NCBI RefSeq assembly: GCF_000745005.1
Contig: NZ_JQNB01000001.1
Location: forward strand, 4,271,501 to 4,335,500
Direction: 5' to 3'
DNA length: 64,000 nt
Origin: Luteibacter sp. 9135
GTDB lineage: Bacteria > Pseudomonadota > Gammaproteobacteria > Xanthomonadales > Rhodanobacteraceae
The translations under genes and the position numbers were made by a program. The first letter of the stretch is position 1. The number at the start of each line of letters is the position of its first letter. A model generated the notes under the pieces. It was not told the origin of the DNA and searched no databases. It saw nothing but the letters and a program-made list of their open reading frames with translations. Shown here in pieces: positions 33,112 through 42,400 of this stretch.

Positions 33112-35340
33112 TCAGAACTCCATACGGTAGGCCACCTTGACCAGGCCTTCCTGCACGTCCTTCAGGGAGAAACTGCGCCGGAACTGGGATTGAACATCGT
33201 CGTCGACGTCGTCGGTGTAGCCACCGCGGTTGTAGACCACATAGAGGTTGGACAAGGGCGCTATTTCGTAGCGGTAGCGGATCTGGAAGCCCAGGTTGGC
33301 CACACCCAGGCCGTCGATCGGCTGGTCGGTATCGACCGCGGCGCCCGAGGGCGTGATCTCGAGACGGCGACGCAGCGTGGCGCCCACGGCGAGGGTCTGC
33401 ATCTTCACCCGCAGTTCCTGCTTGTTGCCCAGGTTCCAGTTGAGCCCGCCGTCCAGGCCCACCGTGCGTCCGTCGTAGGCGCCCACCAGGTTGTCGTGCT
33501 GCCAGATCAGCCAGTTCGGGTCCCATTCGTAGCTGGCCCCGGCAAACACACTGAAGGCGTCGGTGATGAAATAGGTAGGCGTGAACTTGAAGTAGCCGCC
33601 CAAGCGGTGGTAACCGGTGAGCGCGTTGCCGCCGATGAAACCCTCGGCTTCCCAGGCCCAGCGGCCGACGCGCGGATGCGTACGGTCGTAGCTGAGCTTG
33701 GCCGTGGGCGGCGTGCGCTGCTTGTTGCCGCCGCGCGTGAGCAGGTCGTCGTAGGCCGCCGTGAGGGCGTCCAGCCGCCACATCTCCTGACCGCCGTCGC
33801 GCCGCTGGCTGTTCCGCTGGACACGGAAGCGACGGCGCACGATGAGGCCCTCGGTGTTGGTCTGCGCCGACACGCGATACCGCCACACATGCGATGCGTA
33901 GGCCGAGTCGGCCGGCAGGTCGGTTTCGCGCTGCCGCACCTCCCAGTGCAGGTAGCGCATATCGTTGCGCGGCAGGTAGCCGAAGTCGTCGATGTCCAGC
34001 CGCCGGCCGAAGTACATGCCCAGCCACTGCTGGCTCCACACGTCGCTCATTTCCCAGAACGCGATGCCGGTGGCACCCAGCCCGGCGCTGTCGTTGCGTG
34101 GCTGGTCGATCTTGCTACCCACCACGTTGCTGGTGAGGGTGAAGCTCTCGTTGGGCTGCCAGCGGTGATCCAGGCCCAGCACATTGGCGTCGCGGTCCAG
34201 GTAGGGATGGTTCACCCGCGTGGCCAGCAGGCCGAAGGATTGCGTGCCGGCGTTCTGCAACAGCCGGAACGCGCCGAACGTGCGGCCGTCGTCGCCTTTC
34301 TCTTGCGCCGTGAGGATGCCGTAGCTGGTCGAGCCGACGCTGCCGTTGACCTTCACCGCCGCCGCGATGTCGGCGGCGCCGTGGCCGTCGTCCGCCGCGC
34401 CGCCGACGCGCCGCGTGTAGAGCAGTTGCGAATCGTCGTCGAGCAGGCTGAAGTCGAAGATGCCCTGGCTTTCGGTAAAGAAGGGGCGCTTGTCGGTGAA
34501 GAAGGTTTCCTGCGGCGAAAAGTTCACCACCAGGTCGTCGCTTTCCACCTGGCCGAAATCCGGGTTGATCGTGGCGGTGAGCTGGGTTTGCCCGTTCGGT
34601 TTCCAGAGGATGTCCGCGCCCTGTTCGAACGACGTGCTGCCGTGCGCGCGATCCACCTTGCCGACGAGATAGGGTGTCACGGCCACCAGCGACTGCGAGT
34701 ACGCCGGCACCTCCACGCGCTCGAAGCGCGAGAGGAAACGCCCGCGATCGAAGGCGACCGCCGGCCACGCCATCCGTTCGCCGGTGGCGGCGATCACCCG
34801 GTCGATGTACAGGCCGATGGTGCGCGTCTCGCCATCGGCCTTGCGCATGGGTGCGATGTACCAGGGAATCAGCAACTCGACGGAGTAGCCTTCGGCATCC
34901 TCGCTGACCGCGTGGTCCCAGCGACCGTCCCAGTCATAGCTGAAGTCGGATTCGTTGGTGATGACCTCGTCGGCCACGCCGCCCATGGACTTCACCTCGA
35001 AGTCGTAGCCGACGCGTCCATCCGCATCGAAGTCCACCATGACGTTGATCCGATCGACCATGGCGTCTTCGTCGCGGCGGGTCTGTTGCCGCGAGCGAGG
35101 CACGTCGGCCGACTGGGTGACGCGGATGGCCACGGCCAGCCCTTTCGGCGTGGACATCACCCAGGCCTCGGTCGGCTGGCTGCCGGGCTTGCCGGTCATG
35201 GGCTGGGTGTCGCGAAAATCCGCGATGCGCCGCGCGCTCGCCCACTCGGCGGGGTCGATGTGGCCATCGATGACCACCTCGGCCCGGGCGACCGCCGAAA
35301 CGAGGAAAAGCACGGCGAACAGGGCGAGGCGACGATGCAT
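33112..35340 (-). CDS. DUF5916 outer-membrane protein with N-terminal CBM9-like domain
   Basis: 742 residues from MHRRLALFAVLFLVSAVARAE, a signal peptide. Residues about 22-210 form a carbohydrate-binding module 9-like domain (VVIDGHIDPAEWASARRIADF..., VMVDFDADGRVGYDFEVK). The rest is the DUF5916 beta-barrel-like part: INPDFGQVESDDLVVNFSPQETFFTDKRPFFTE is diagnostic, and the C-terminus ends in an aromatic residue (KVAYRMEF), as in outer-membrane barrels. It may bind or import oligosaccharides. Convergence of function with the downstream GH15 gene is possible but not shown. Confidence 0.87.
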   Translation of the reverse strand: MHRRLALFAVLFLVSAVARAEVVIDGHIDPAEWASARRIADFRDTQPMTGKPGSQPTEAWVMSTPKGLAVAIRVTQSADVPRSRQQTRRDEDAMVDRINVMVDFDADGRVGYDFEVKSMGGVADEVITNESDFSYDWDGRWDHAVSEDAEGYSVELLIPWYIAPMRKADGETRTIGLYIDRVIAATGERMAWPAVAFDRGRFLSRFERVEVPAYSQSLVAVTPYLVGKVDRAHGSTSFEQGADILWKPNGQTQLTATINPDFGQVESDDLVVNFSPQETFFTDKRPFFTESQGIFDFSLLDDDSQLLYTRRVGGAADDGHGAADIAAAVKVNGSVGSTSYGILTAQEKGDDGRTFGAFRLLQNAGTQSFGLLATRVNHPYLDRDANVLGLDHRWQPNESFTLTSNVVGSKIDQPRNDSAGLGATGIAFWEMSDVWSQQWLGMYFGRRLDIDDFGYLPRNDMRYLHWEVRQRETDLPADSAYASHVWRYRVSAQTNTEGLIVRRRFRVQRNSQRRDGGQEMWRLDALTAAYDDLLTRGGNKQRTPPTAKLSYDRTHPRVGRWAWEAEGFIGGNALTGYHRLGGYFKFTPTYFITDAFSVFAGASYEWDPNWLIWQHDNLVGAYDGRTVGLDGGLNWNLGNKQELRVKMQTLAVGATLRRRLEITPSGAAVDTDQPIDGLGVANLGFQIRYRYEIAPLSNLYVVYNRGGYTDDVDDDVQSQFRRSFSLKDVQEGLVKVAYRMEF

Positions 35341-35506
35341 GGGGGGTCCGGAGGATCGTGACATTCTGCGGATAGGATGCCTGGCGATCGCAAAAGGTTG
35401 GGCATGACTATCGGCCTATGTGCGGCGATGTCCGACCTGGGAGGCGCCCCGAAGGCGGCGTGCTCTGCTACTTTCACGGCGTTCGCCATTTTCTTCCGGG
35501 GGTTTC

Positions 35507-36430
35507 ATGCTCGCTCGTACCTGCCTCGCGCTCGCCCTTGCCTGCGCCCTCCCCGCTTCCGCGATGGCCGCCGACGCGCCTGCCAAGCCGCACACACCGA
35601 CACCGAAGGAACTGCTCGCCAAGGCAGCTCCGGCCGAATGGCGCACGCCGGATCCGCAGAACCTGGTCTACATGGACCTGCCGCAGGGCCGCGTGGTGAT
35701 CGAACTGGCACCGGACTGGTCGCCGCTGCATGCGGCCAATATCCGCACGCTGATCCGCGAGCACTATTTCGACGGCACCCAGGTGATCCGCGTCCAGGAC
35801 AATTTCGTCACCCAATGGGGCGACCCCGACGGCGACGACAAGAAGAAAGCGAAATCTCTCGGCACGGCGAAGGAGACCCTGCCGCCGGAGTTCACGCGCA
35901 AGGGCGGCAAGCCCTACCCGTTCACCCGGTTGCCGGATGGCGACGTGTACGCCCCCGAGGTCGGTTTCTCCGACGGTTTCCCCGTGGCCCGCGACAAGGG
36001 CGAGGCATGGATCGCACACTGCTACGGCACCGTGGGCGTGGCCCGCGACATCGGCGCGGACACCGGCAACGGCAGCTCGCTCTACGCCATCATCGGCCAA
36101 GCCCCGCGCAACCTGGACCGCAATCTCGCGGTGGCCGGCAAGGTCATCAAGGGCATGGACCTGCTCGCCGCGTACCCACGCGGCGGCGAGCCGATGGGCT
36201 TCTACGACAAGCCCGAACAGCGGGTCACGATCAAGCAAGTGCGCCTTGCTGCCGATGTACCAGTAGCGGAGCGCACTTCAATCCAGGTCCTGCGGACCGA
36301 CAGCACGACGTTCGCCGCGCTCGTCGAGGCCAAGCGCAACCGCAAGGACGCTTTCTACACCCGTCCGGCCGGGAAGATCGACCTCTGCAACATCGGTGTG
36401 CCGTCGCGGAATCCGTCAGGCAAGCCATGA
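35507..36430 (+). CDS. Exported cyclophilin-type peptidyl-prolyl isomerase
   Basis: 307 residues with a signal peptide (MLARTCLALALACALPASAMAAD). The cyclophilin domain begins at YMDLPQGRVVIELAPDWSPLHAANIRTLIREHYFDGTQVIRVQDNFVTQWGDP and includes GTVGVARD and GNGSSLYAIIGQAPRNLDRNLAVAGKVIKGMDLL. Residues about 245-307 form an extra C-terminal part (RTDSTTFAALVEAKRNRKDAFYTRPAGKIDLCNIGVP). This same 3' region occurs again, frameshifted, at about 37150-37463, so the gene's end has been duplicated around the ubiquitin-like gene. Confidence 0.92.
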   Translation: MLARTCLALALACALPASAMAADAPAKPHTPTPKELLAKAAPAEWRTPDPQNLVYMDLPQGRVVIELAPDWSPLHAANIRTLIREHYFDGTQVIRVQDNFVTQWGDPDGDDKKKAKSLGTAKETLPPEFTRKGGKPYPFTRLPDGDVYAPEVGFSDGFPVARDKGEAWIAHCYGTVGVARDIGADTGNGSSLYAIIGQAPRNLDRNLAVAGKVIKGMDLLAAYPRGGEPMGFYDKPEQRVTIKQVRLAADVPVAERTSIQVLRTDSTTFAALVEAKRNRKDAFYTRPAGKIDLCNIGVPSRNPSGKP

Positions 36431-36507
36431 CCGATACCATCGAAGACGGCGGCCACTACCTAATAAAGACCTTCTCCCGGCTCGACCTGGCGAAACCCAA
36501 GGACTAA
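36427..36507 (+). CDS. Possible 26-residue ORF overlapping the cyclophilin stop codon
   Basis: An ATGA overlap joins the cyclophilin stop to a short frame encoding MTDTIEDGGHYLIKTFSR and eight more residues (LDLAKPKD). It has no known domain. It could be translated by coupling, or be leftover sequence at the edge of the low-GC segment that follows. I lean to a remnant. Confidence 0.25.
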   Translation: MTDTIEDGGHYLIKTFSRLDLAKPKD

Positions 36508-36683
36508 CGCAAGTCGAATCAAGCCTTTGGAAATCTCCTGCCGTGCCACCTGGGTGATTTTGAGGCGATTAATCGGCGCGCGACTAGATTTGGGTTGCTT
36601 TCGGCCATGTTGCCATGGTGGTTTTCGTGTCCTTTAGCAGCCGACCGTCCGCGGCTTTGATCGGATAGGAAAAAGGGAATGTC
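36508..36683. other. Low-GC non-coding stretch upstream of the ubiquitin-like gene
   Basis: These 176 bp are much poorer in G+C than the surroundings. A candidate promoter is TTGAGG (36560-36565), 19 bp, TAGATT (36585-36590); the spacer contains the perfect palindrome CGATTAATCG (36566-36575). The minus strand has open frames, but their sequence has no recognisable features. The ribosome binding site AAGGGA (36673-36678) ends 5 bp before the ATG at 36684. Confidence 0.4.
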
Positions 36684-36923
36684 ATGCAGATTTTCATCAA
36701 CATGCTGAGCGGAAAACAACTCGCTTTGGAAGTAGAACCAGACACGACCGTCGACGAAGTCAAATCCAAAATCGCTGATAAGGAAGGCCTACCGACGGAT
36801 CGACAGCGCCTGTTGTTACCGGGCGGAAAAGGAGTGCTCGAAGATGGAAAAACTCTCTCTTCTTATGGCATAGGATTGGATGCCAAGATCAACCTTGACG
36901 TCAAACGAAGCCGAGAGAGCTGA
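36684..36923 (+). CDS. Ubiquitin-like protein without C-terminal Gly-Gly
   Basis: 79 residues that align end to end with eukaryotic ubiquitin. MQIF, GK, LEVEP, VK-K-I, DKEG, QRL, LEDG, TLS-Y-I and the final L-V segment match; I count about 38 identities in 76 positions by eye, with one 2-residue insertion (GGKG). Leu8, Lys11, Lys27, Lys29, Lys33 and the Lys48 position are kept, position 44 is Leu for Ile, Lys6 is Asn and Lys63 lacks a clear match. The tail ends KRSRES instead of LRLRGG, so ordinary conjugation through Gly76 is not possible. No E1, E2 or JAB peptidase gene is nearby. Its 240 bp are about 49% G+C by hand count, well below its neighbours, which suggests horizontal transfer. There is no signal peptide. 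Confidence 0.9.
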   Translation: MQIFINMLSGKQLALEVEPDTTVDEVKSKIADKEGLPTDRQRLLLPGGKGVLEDGKTLSSYGIGLDAKINLDVKRSRES

Positions 36924-37149
36924 CTTTGCGCGAATGCCCTCGTTTGCTATTTGCAGAATCAATGCTCGCCGTGGGCGGTTTTGCAGGGCCGCATATTGCA
37001 GGGCTGATCACATAGGTTAACGACCTGCCTGCCGCCGTCGGCCTGTTTGAAGTCGCGACAATCTAACTATTAGGCAGGTTTGCTTGTACGCACCGCGGGT
37101 CTCCTTACCGGTATTTTGTTTCGAGACCTCGGTGTGTTTGGAGGAGTGC
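36924..37149. other. Low-GC non-coding stretch after the ubiquitin-like gene
   Basis: No convincing gene is visible. The stretch has AT-rich words (CGTTTGCTATTTGCAGAATC, GCAGGGC twice) unlike the host average. It ends where similarity to the cyclophilin gene begins. No inverted terminal repeats, transposase fragment or tRNA end could be found by eye. Confidence 0.4.
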
Positions 37150-37463
37150 ATGGCCGATCGTCAGATTGCCCTGCGTGTCGCTAAGGCACGGCAGGAGACG
37201 ATCTACCCGCGTGGCGGCGAACCCATCGGCTTCGACGACAAGCCCGTGCAGTGCGTGACGGGCAAGAGCGTGCGCGTGGCCTCCGACGTGTCCGAAGCGA
37301 GCACACGCCGATACAGGTGCTGCGGACGGACAGCACCACTTTCGCCGCGCTGATCGAGGCCAAGCGCCATCGCAAGGACGATTTCTATACGCGACCAGCG
37401 GGGAAGATCGACCTGTGCAACATCAGCGTGCCGGTGCGGGATCCTTCGCAGAAGACGCCGTAG
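37150..37463 (+). pseudogene. Frameshifted partial copy of the cyclophilin gene 3' end
   Basis: Two overlapping frames together match the C-terminal part of the cyclophilin at 35507-36430. The first gives YPRGGEPIGFDDKPVQCVTG (full gene: YPRGGEPMGFYDKPEQRVTI). After a frameshift near 37290 the second gives IQVLRTDSTTFAALIEAKRH and DDFYTRPAGKIDLCNISVP, nearly the same as the intact protein. Similarity is clear from 37204 and possible from about 37150. The copies differ at many bases, so this is not a recent direct duplication. The 3' end overlaps the end of the opposing DUF3014 gene. Confidence 0.8.
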
Positions 37464-38292
37464 GCGCCTCGGACCCGGACGAGGCCGCGTCCGGCTTGAC
37501 CACTTCCTGCCGCAACGCACGCAGCTTCGCTTTCAGCTTCGCCTCGTTGATCGGCCCCACGCGGATCATGAACCGCTGCCCGGCCGAGAGCTGCTCGATG
37601 GCGGGGTTGGCGTAGAGGTAACCCTCTTTCTCCGGCAGCAGCTGCAGGTTGCCCTGCGGCTCAGGCGCGGCCAGCAGGTCGTCGATCACCTGCACCAGCC
37701 GGTCGTTGAAATAGCCGCCGGTGCCCAGGTCACGATAGGCCTGCTGGAACAGCGGGTAGTTGTGCTTGTACCAGGCGGCCGCGGCCTTGGGGCTGATGCG
37801 GTCGGCGACGTACATGTAGGTCGCGTAGCGCTCCGCATTTTTCTTCGAAGCGACGAAGCTTCCGTCGTCCGACACCACCTGGAAGCGGCCGGCCGGCGTA
37901 TGCAGCGGCAACACGTTCATGCCCACGGTGCGTTTCGGTAGCGCGTCGATGGTCGAGACCATGCGCGAGACGATGGCATCGGACTTGAGCAGGGACTTCA
38001 GAGCATCGTCGTTGGTCAAGGCCAGCAGGCCCGACAGCACCGCATCGTCGCTCTGGTCCAGGCTGGGCAGCGCGGCCGTGGAACCCGTGGCGGGGCCGAT
38101 GGGGTGTTGGGGAAGCGCCGGTTCGTTCAACGCCGTGGACGTCGCGCCAGCAACCGACGACGCAGCCGCGGGAGCGGGCGTGGCGGCGTCGCGCGCCTGT
38201 TTCTCCCGCCAAAAGAACACACCGGCCACCGCAATGATGGCAAGGATCAACACCCCGGCAATCCACTTCGAACCCGACGACTGACTGCTCAA
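37423..38292 (-). CDS. DUF3014 membrane-anchored protein
   Basis: 289 residues. One transmembrane helix (WIAGVLILAIIAVAGVFFW, residues 10-28) is followed by an Ala/Pro/Ser-rich linker and the DUF3014 domain: LPSLDQSDDAVLSGLLALTNDDALKSLLKSDAIVSRMVSTIDALPKR, then ISPKAAAAWYKHNYPLFQQAYRDLGTGGYFNDRLVQVIDDLLAAPEP. The domain should face the periplasm. Its function is unknown. The C-terminal Ser/Ala-rich tail overlaps the broken cyclophilin copy on the other strand by 41 bp, so the pseudogene's end may be constrained by this gene. Confidence 0.88.
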   Translation of the reverse strand: MSSQSSGSKWIAGVLILAIIAVAGVFFWREKQARDAATPAPAAASSVAGATSTALNEPALPQHPIGPATGSTAALPSLDQSDDAVLSGLLALTNDDALKSLLKSDAIVSRMVSTIDALPKRTVGMNVLPLHTPAGRFQVVSDDGSFVASKKNAERYATYMYVADRISPKAAAAWYKHNYPLFQQAYRDLGTGGYFNDRLVQVIDDLLAAPEPQGNLQLLPEKEGYLYANPAIEQLSAGQRFMIRVGPINEAKLKAKLRALRQEVVKPDAASSGSEAPTASSAKDPAPAR

Positions 38293-38451
38293 TGTACCGC
38301 TCCCACGACAAAATCTGTCCCCATGGGACTACGGATGGGGGCGATGGTTCAAGGTTGCAGGGTGAATCCAGCGGTGGCAACTACACGAGTTACCATGGAA
38401 GGATGCCGGTATTCCACCATTACCGCGGCATCTCACGCTTCACGCTTTCCT

Positions 38452-39351
38452 TCATCGGCCAGGCACGACGGCCGCAGGCTTCAGCGGGGGATATGCCCAG
38501 CGTAGTGCGTAGTGCTCGGAGGCTCGATAAATGGTGTCGTGGTGCTGGTCCGGGCGGGGCACGTACGTCCATGTGAGGCCGGCAGGCGATGCGACGGCCA
38601 GCATGCGATCCAGCTGAGCGACGTGCGGACCGATGTTGTCCTCGTCGGCAGAGGTGAGGAACAGACGCCGCGGCGCGGCGGGCATCGCGGCGAGCAGCGC
38701 AGGTGCCTCGCGCACCAGCGCCGCGTCGTTCCACCAGAGGCTGGGACTGATCGCGATCACCGTGTCGAACAGCGCGGGCTCGCGCAGCAGGCTTTCCACC
38801 GAAAACAGCCCCGCCAGCGATTCGCCGATGATGCCGCGGTGCCCATCCACACGGTAACGTCGGCCGATCTCCGTCACCAACTGCCGTGCGATGAAGGCCC
38901 GGAACGCGGCCGAACCGCCCACGTGTGGGGCGATCTTCTTGTCCTCTGCCACCGTGGTAGGCCCGGTCATGTCGCGACGCCGTTCGGTGTTCTCGATGCC
39001 GACCAGGATCACCGGCCGGATCTCCCCTGCCCGGATGCCTTCGTCGAGGGTGGCAGCCACGTGCGGGAAATCTTCCTGCAACCCGCCATCGGGCATGTAG
39101 AGGACGGGGTAGCGGTCTTTCGACGCGTCGTAGCCGGGAGGCGTGTAAACGTTGATGTGGCGCGTTTCGGCGGGGGCCTTGGCAACCAGCGTAAAGCTGT
39201 CGCTATGCGGAGCCACCTGGGGCGGCTGCACGACGAGCGTGACGTGCGCAACCTGCGTGTCTTGCGCGACCTGCGTGGCCTGCGTGGCCTGCGTTCTCGG
39301 CGCCATGATCGCGAAAATCGTCAAACCCGCGGCGATGACCATCCGTTGCAT
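38452..39351 (-). CDS. Exported esterase of the alpha/beta hydrolase fold (COG2819 type)
   Basis: 299 residues. A signal-like N-terminus (MQRMVIAAGLTIFAIMAPR) is followed by a small repeat region, TQATQATQVAQDTQVAHV, encoded by near-identical 9-bp units. The hydrolase domain has RHINVYTPPGYDASKDRYPVLYMPDGG, VGIENTERRRDMTGP and the nucleophile GIIGESLAGLFSVESL (Ser in GESLAG), with a His near DQHHDTIYRAS. Relatives hydrolyse ferric-siderophore or acyl esters. The substrate is unknown. The gene is monocistronic. Confidence 0.87.
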   Translation of the reverse strand: MQRMVIAAGLTIFAIMAPRTQATQATQVAQDTQVAHVTLVVQPPQVAPHSDSFTLVAKAPAETRHINVYTPPGYDASKDRYPVLYMPDGGLQEDFPHVAATLDEGIRAGEIRPVILVGIENTERRRDMTGPTTVAEDKKIAPHVGGSAAFRAFIARQLVTEIGRRYRVDGHRGIIGESLAGLFSVESLLREPALFDTVIAISPSLWWNDAALVREAPALLAAMPAAPRRLFLTSADEDNIGPHVAQLDRMLAVASPAGLTWTYVPRPDQHHDTIYRASEHYALRWAYPPLKPAAVVPGR

Positions 39352-39460
39352 GCGTGACTTCCCTGGACGTGTCGCACCAGCTTAGCGGCATGGACCCGAC
39401 GAGACCAAGCCTCGCCGGGTTCATACGAGCACCTGCCGCGGCACGTGGCCGCAGCGCCGC

Positions 39461-42400
39461 TTACATGTTGCGGCGGTACTCGCCACCCACGTCGTACAGC
39501 GCGTGGCTGATCTGGCCGAGGGAGTTGTTCTTCACCGCGTCCATCAGCTGCTCGAACACGTTACGCCGGTCGCGCGCTGTCTTCTGCAACGTCACCAGGC
39601 TCTCCGGGGCCAGATCATTGCGCGCCTTGCCGTAGAGCAGCACGTTGTCGATCTGCTGGCCCTTTTCTTCTTCCGTGGAGCGGATCAGCTCGATCTCGGT
39701 GGCGATCTCGCCGCCATGGTCCTTGGGCAGGAAGGTGTTGACACCGATCAGCGGCAGCGAGCCGTCGTGCTTGCGGTGCTCGTAGTACATCGACTCTTCC
39801 TGGATCTTGCCGCGCTGGTACATGGTGTCCATGGCGCCCAGCACGCCGCCGCGCTCGCTGATCGCCTCGAACTCCTTGTACACCGCCTCTTCCACCAGGT
39901 CGGTCAGTTCGTCGACTACGTAGCTGCCCTGCCACGGATTTTCGTTGAAGTTGAGGCCCAGCTCGCGGTTGATGATGAGCTGGATCGCCACGGCGCGACG
40001 CACGCTTTCCTCGGTAGGCGTGGTGATCGCCTCGTCATAGGCATTCGTGTGCAGGCTGTTGCAGTTGTCGAACAACGCGTACAGCGCCTGCAATGTGGTG
40101 CGGATATCGTTGAACTGGATCTCCTGCGCGTGCAGCGATCGGCCGGAGGTCTGGATGTGATACTTCAGCATCTGGCTGCGCGCGGTGGCACCGTAACGAT
40201 CACGCATCGCGCGCGCCCAGATGCGGCGGGCCACGCGGCCGATCACCGTGTATTCCGGGTCCATGCCGTTGGAGAAGAAGAACGACAGGTTGGGTGCGAA
40301 GTCGTCGATCTTCATCCCGCGGGCGAGGTAGTACTCCACGATGGTGAAGCCGTTGGACAGGGTAAAGGCCAGCTGGCTGATCGGGTTGGCGCCGGCTTCG
40401 GCGATGTGATAACCCGAGATCGACACCGAGTAGAAATTGCGCACCTTGTGGTCGACGAAATACTGCTGGATGTCGCCCATCATGCGCAGGGCGAACTCCG
40501 TGCTGAAGATGCAGGTGTTCTGGGCCTGGTCTTCCTTGAGGATGTCCGCCTGCACCGTGCCGCGCACGTTGGCCAGGGTCCAGGCCTTGATGCGCGCATA
40601 GGTCTCTGCATCTACCACCTCTTCGCCGGAAACGCCGAGCAGCGCCAGGCCCAGCCCGTCGTTACCCTCTGGCAGGTCGCCGTGGTACGTCGGGCGGTTG
40701 CCGTCCGGGTACAGGCGCGCGATATGCGCGTTGGCGGCATCCCAGCGTGAGGCGTCCTCGTTGAGGTACTTCTCGATGTTCTGGTCGATCGCGGTGTTCA
40801 TGAACATCGCGAGGATGATCGGCGCGGGTCCGTTGATCGTCATCGACACAGACGTGGATGGCGCCGAGAGGTCGAAGCCCGAATACAGCTTCTTCATGTC
40901 GTCCAGCGTGGCGATGGACACGCCGGAGTTGCCGATCTTGCCGTAGATGTCCGGCCGCGGCGCGGGGTCTTCGCCGTACAGCGTGACCGAATCGAAGGCC
41001 GTGGACAGCCGCGCGGCGGCACCGCCCAGCGACAGGTAATGGAAACGACGGTTGGTGCGTTCCGGCGTGCCCTCGCCCGCGAACATGCGGGTGGGATCCT
41101 CCCCCGCACGACGATACGGGAAGACGCCGCCCGTATAAGGATAGTGACCGGGCAGGTTCTCCCGCATCAGGAACGACAGCAGCTCGCCCCAGTCCTTCGT
41201 CTTCGGCGGCGACACCTTGGGGATCTTCTGGTGGCTGAGCGACTCGCGGTAGTTCTCGACGCGGATCACCTTGTCACGCACCTGGTACTCGTTGAACTCC
41301 GCGGTGACCGCGGCGAAGCGTGACGGCCATTCCCGCAACAGGTGGATGGCCTCGCTGGTGAGTTCGCGCACGGTCTCGTTGTAACGCTGGCGGAGCGTGA
41401 CCAGCGAGCGATCGCCTTCGACGGTGAGTGCAGCATGGTCGTAGAGGTCGAACGCCCGCGGCAGCGCGTCGTCACCGATATCCTTGAGCGATTCGTAATA
41501 GTGCTGCGCCTTGCTCGCCGCCTCGGCCTGCTTCGCGATGCCGTGGTTCACGCCGCGCCCCTGCTCGGCGATTTCCGCGAGGTAACGCACGCGGTTGCCG
41601 GGGATCAGCACCGTGGCGCGTGGCTCGCGCAGGGTGGTATCCACCACGGGTGTCCAGTTCGTGCCCGGCAGCGCCAGCTTCTCGCGCAGCAGCCGGCACA
41701 GGTTGTCGAACATCCAGGTGACGCCCGGGTCGTTGAACTGGCTGGCGATGGTGGGATACACCGGCACGTTCTCATCGGCCATCTGGAAGGCGGTGCGGTT
41801 GCGCTTCCACTGCTTGCGCACGTCGCGCAGGGCGTCTTCGGCGCCGCGCTTGTCGTACTTGTTCAGCACCACCAGCTCGGCGAAATCCAGCATGTCGATC
41901 TTCTCGAGCTGGCTGGCCGCGCCGTATTCGCTGGTCATCACGTAGACCGGGAAATCGACCAGGTCGACGATTTCCGAATCGCTCTGGCCGATGCCGGCGG
42001 TTTCCACGATCACCAGGTCATACGCCTGCGATTTCAGAAAATCGATGCAGTCGTGCAGCACGATGGACGTGGCGGCGTGCTGCCGGCGCGTGGCCATCGA
42101 GCGCATGTAGACGCGCGGACTGCGCAGCGAGTTCATGCGGATGCGATCGCCCAGCAGCGCACCGCCGCTGCGGCGACGCGTGGGATCCACCGCCAGCACG
42201 GCGATGCGCATGTCCGGGAACGCATGCAGGAAACGCAGCAACAGCTCGTCCACGACCGACGACTTGCCCGCGCCACCGGTGCCGGTAAGGCCGAGCACCG
42301 GCGTCTTGCCGCCGGCCAGTTGCCAGGCCTTGCGCACGCGCGCCAGCTCCGCCTCGGGAAGCTGGTCTTCCTCGATGGCGGACAGCATGGCACCGATGGA

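Noticed and set aside
33065..34039. A minus-strand extension of the GH15 protein to 937 residues
   Set aside because: The added part lies in a different frame over the DUF5916 gene on the same strand, is Arg/Pro/Gly-rich, and the family start TIGEHGIVGNLD follows the ATG at 33064.
36684..36923. Eukaryotic contamination as the source of the ubiquitin-like gene
   Set aside because: It lacks the Gly-Gly tail and polyubiquitin structure, has a bacterial ribosome binding site, and is flanked on both sides by related host cyclophilin sequence.
37084..37353. An apparent 89-residue gene after the ubiquitin-like gene
   Set aside because: Its second half is a shifted piece of the cyclophilin C-terminus that continues in another frame, so it is treated as part of a pseudogene.
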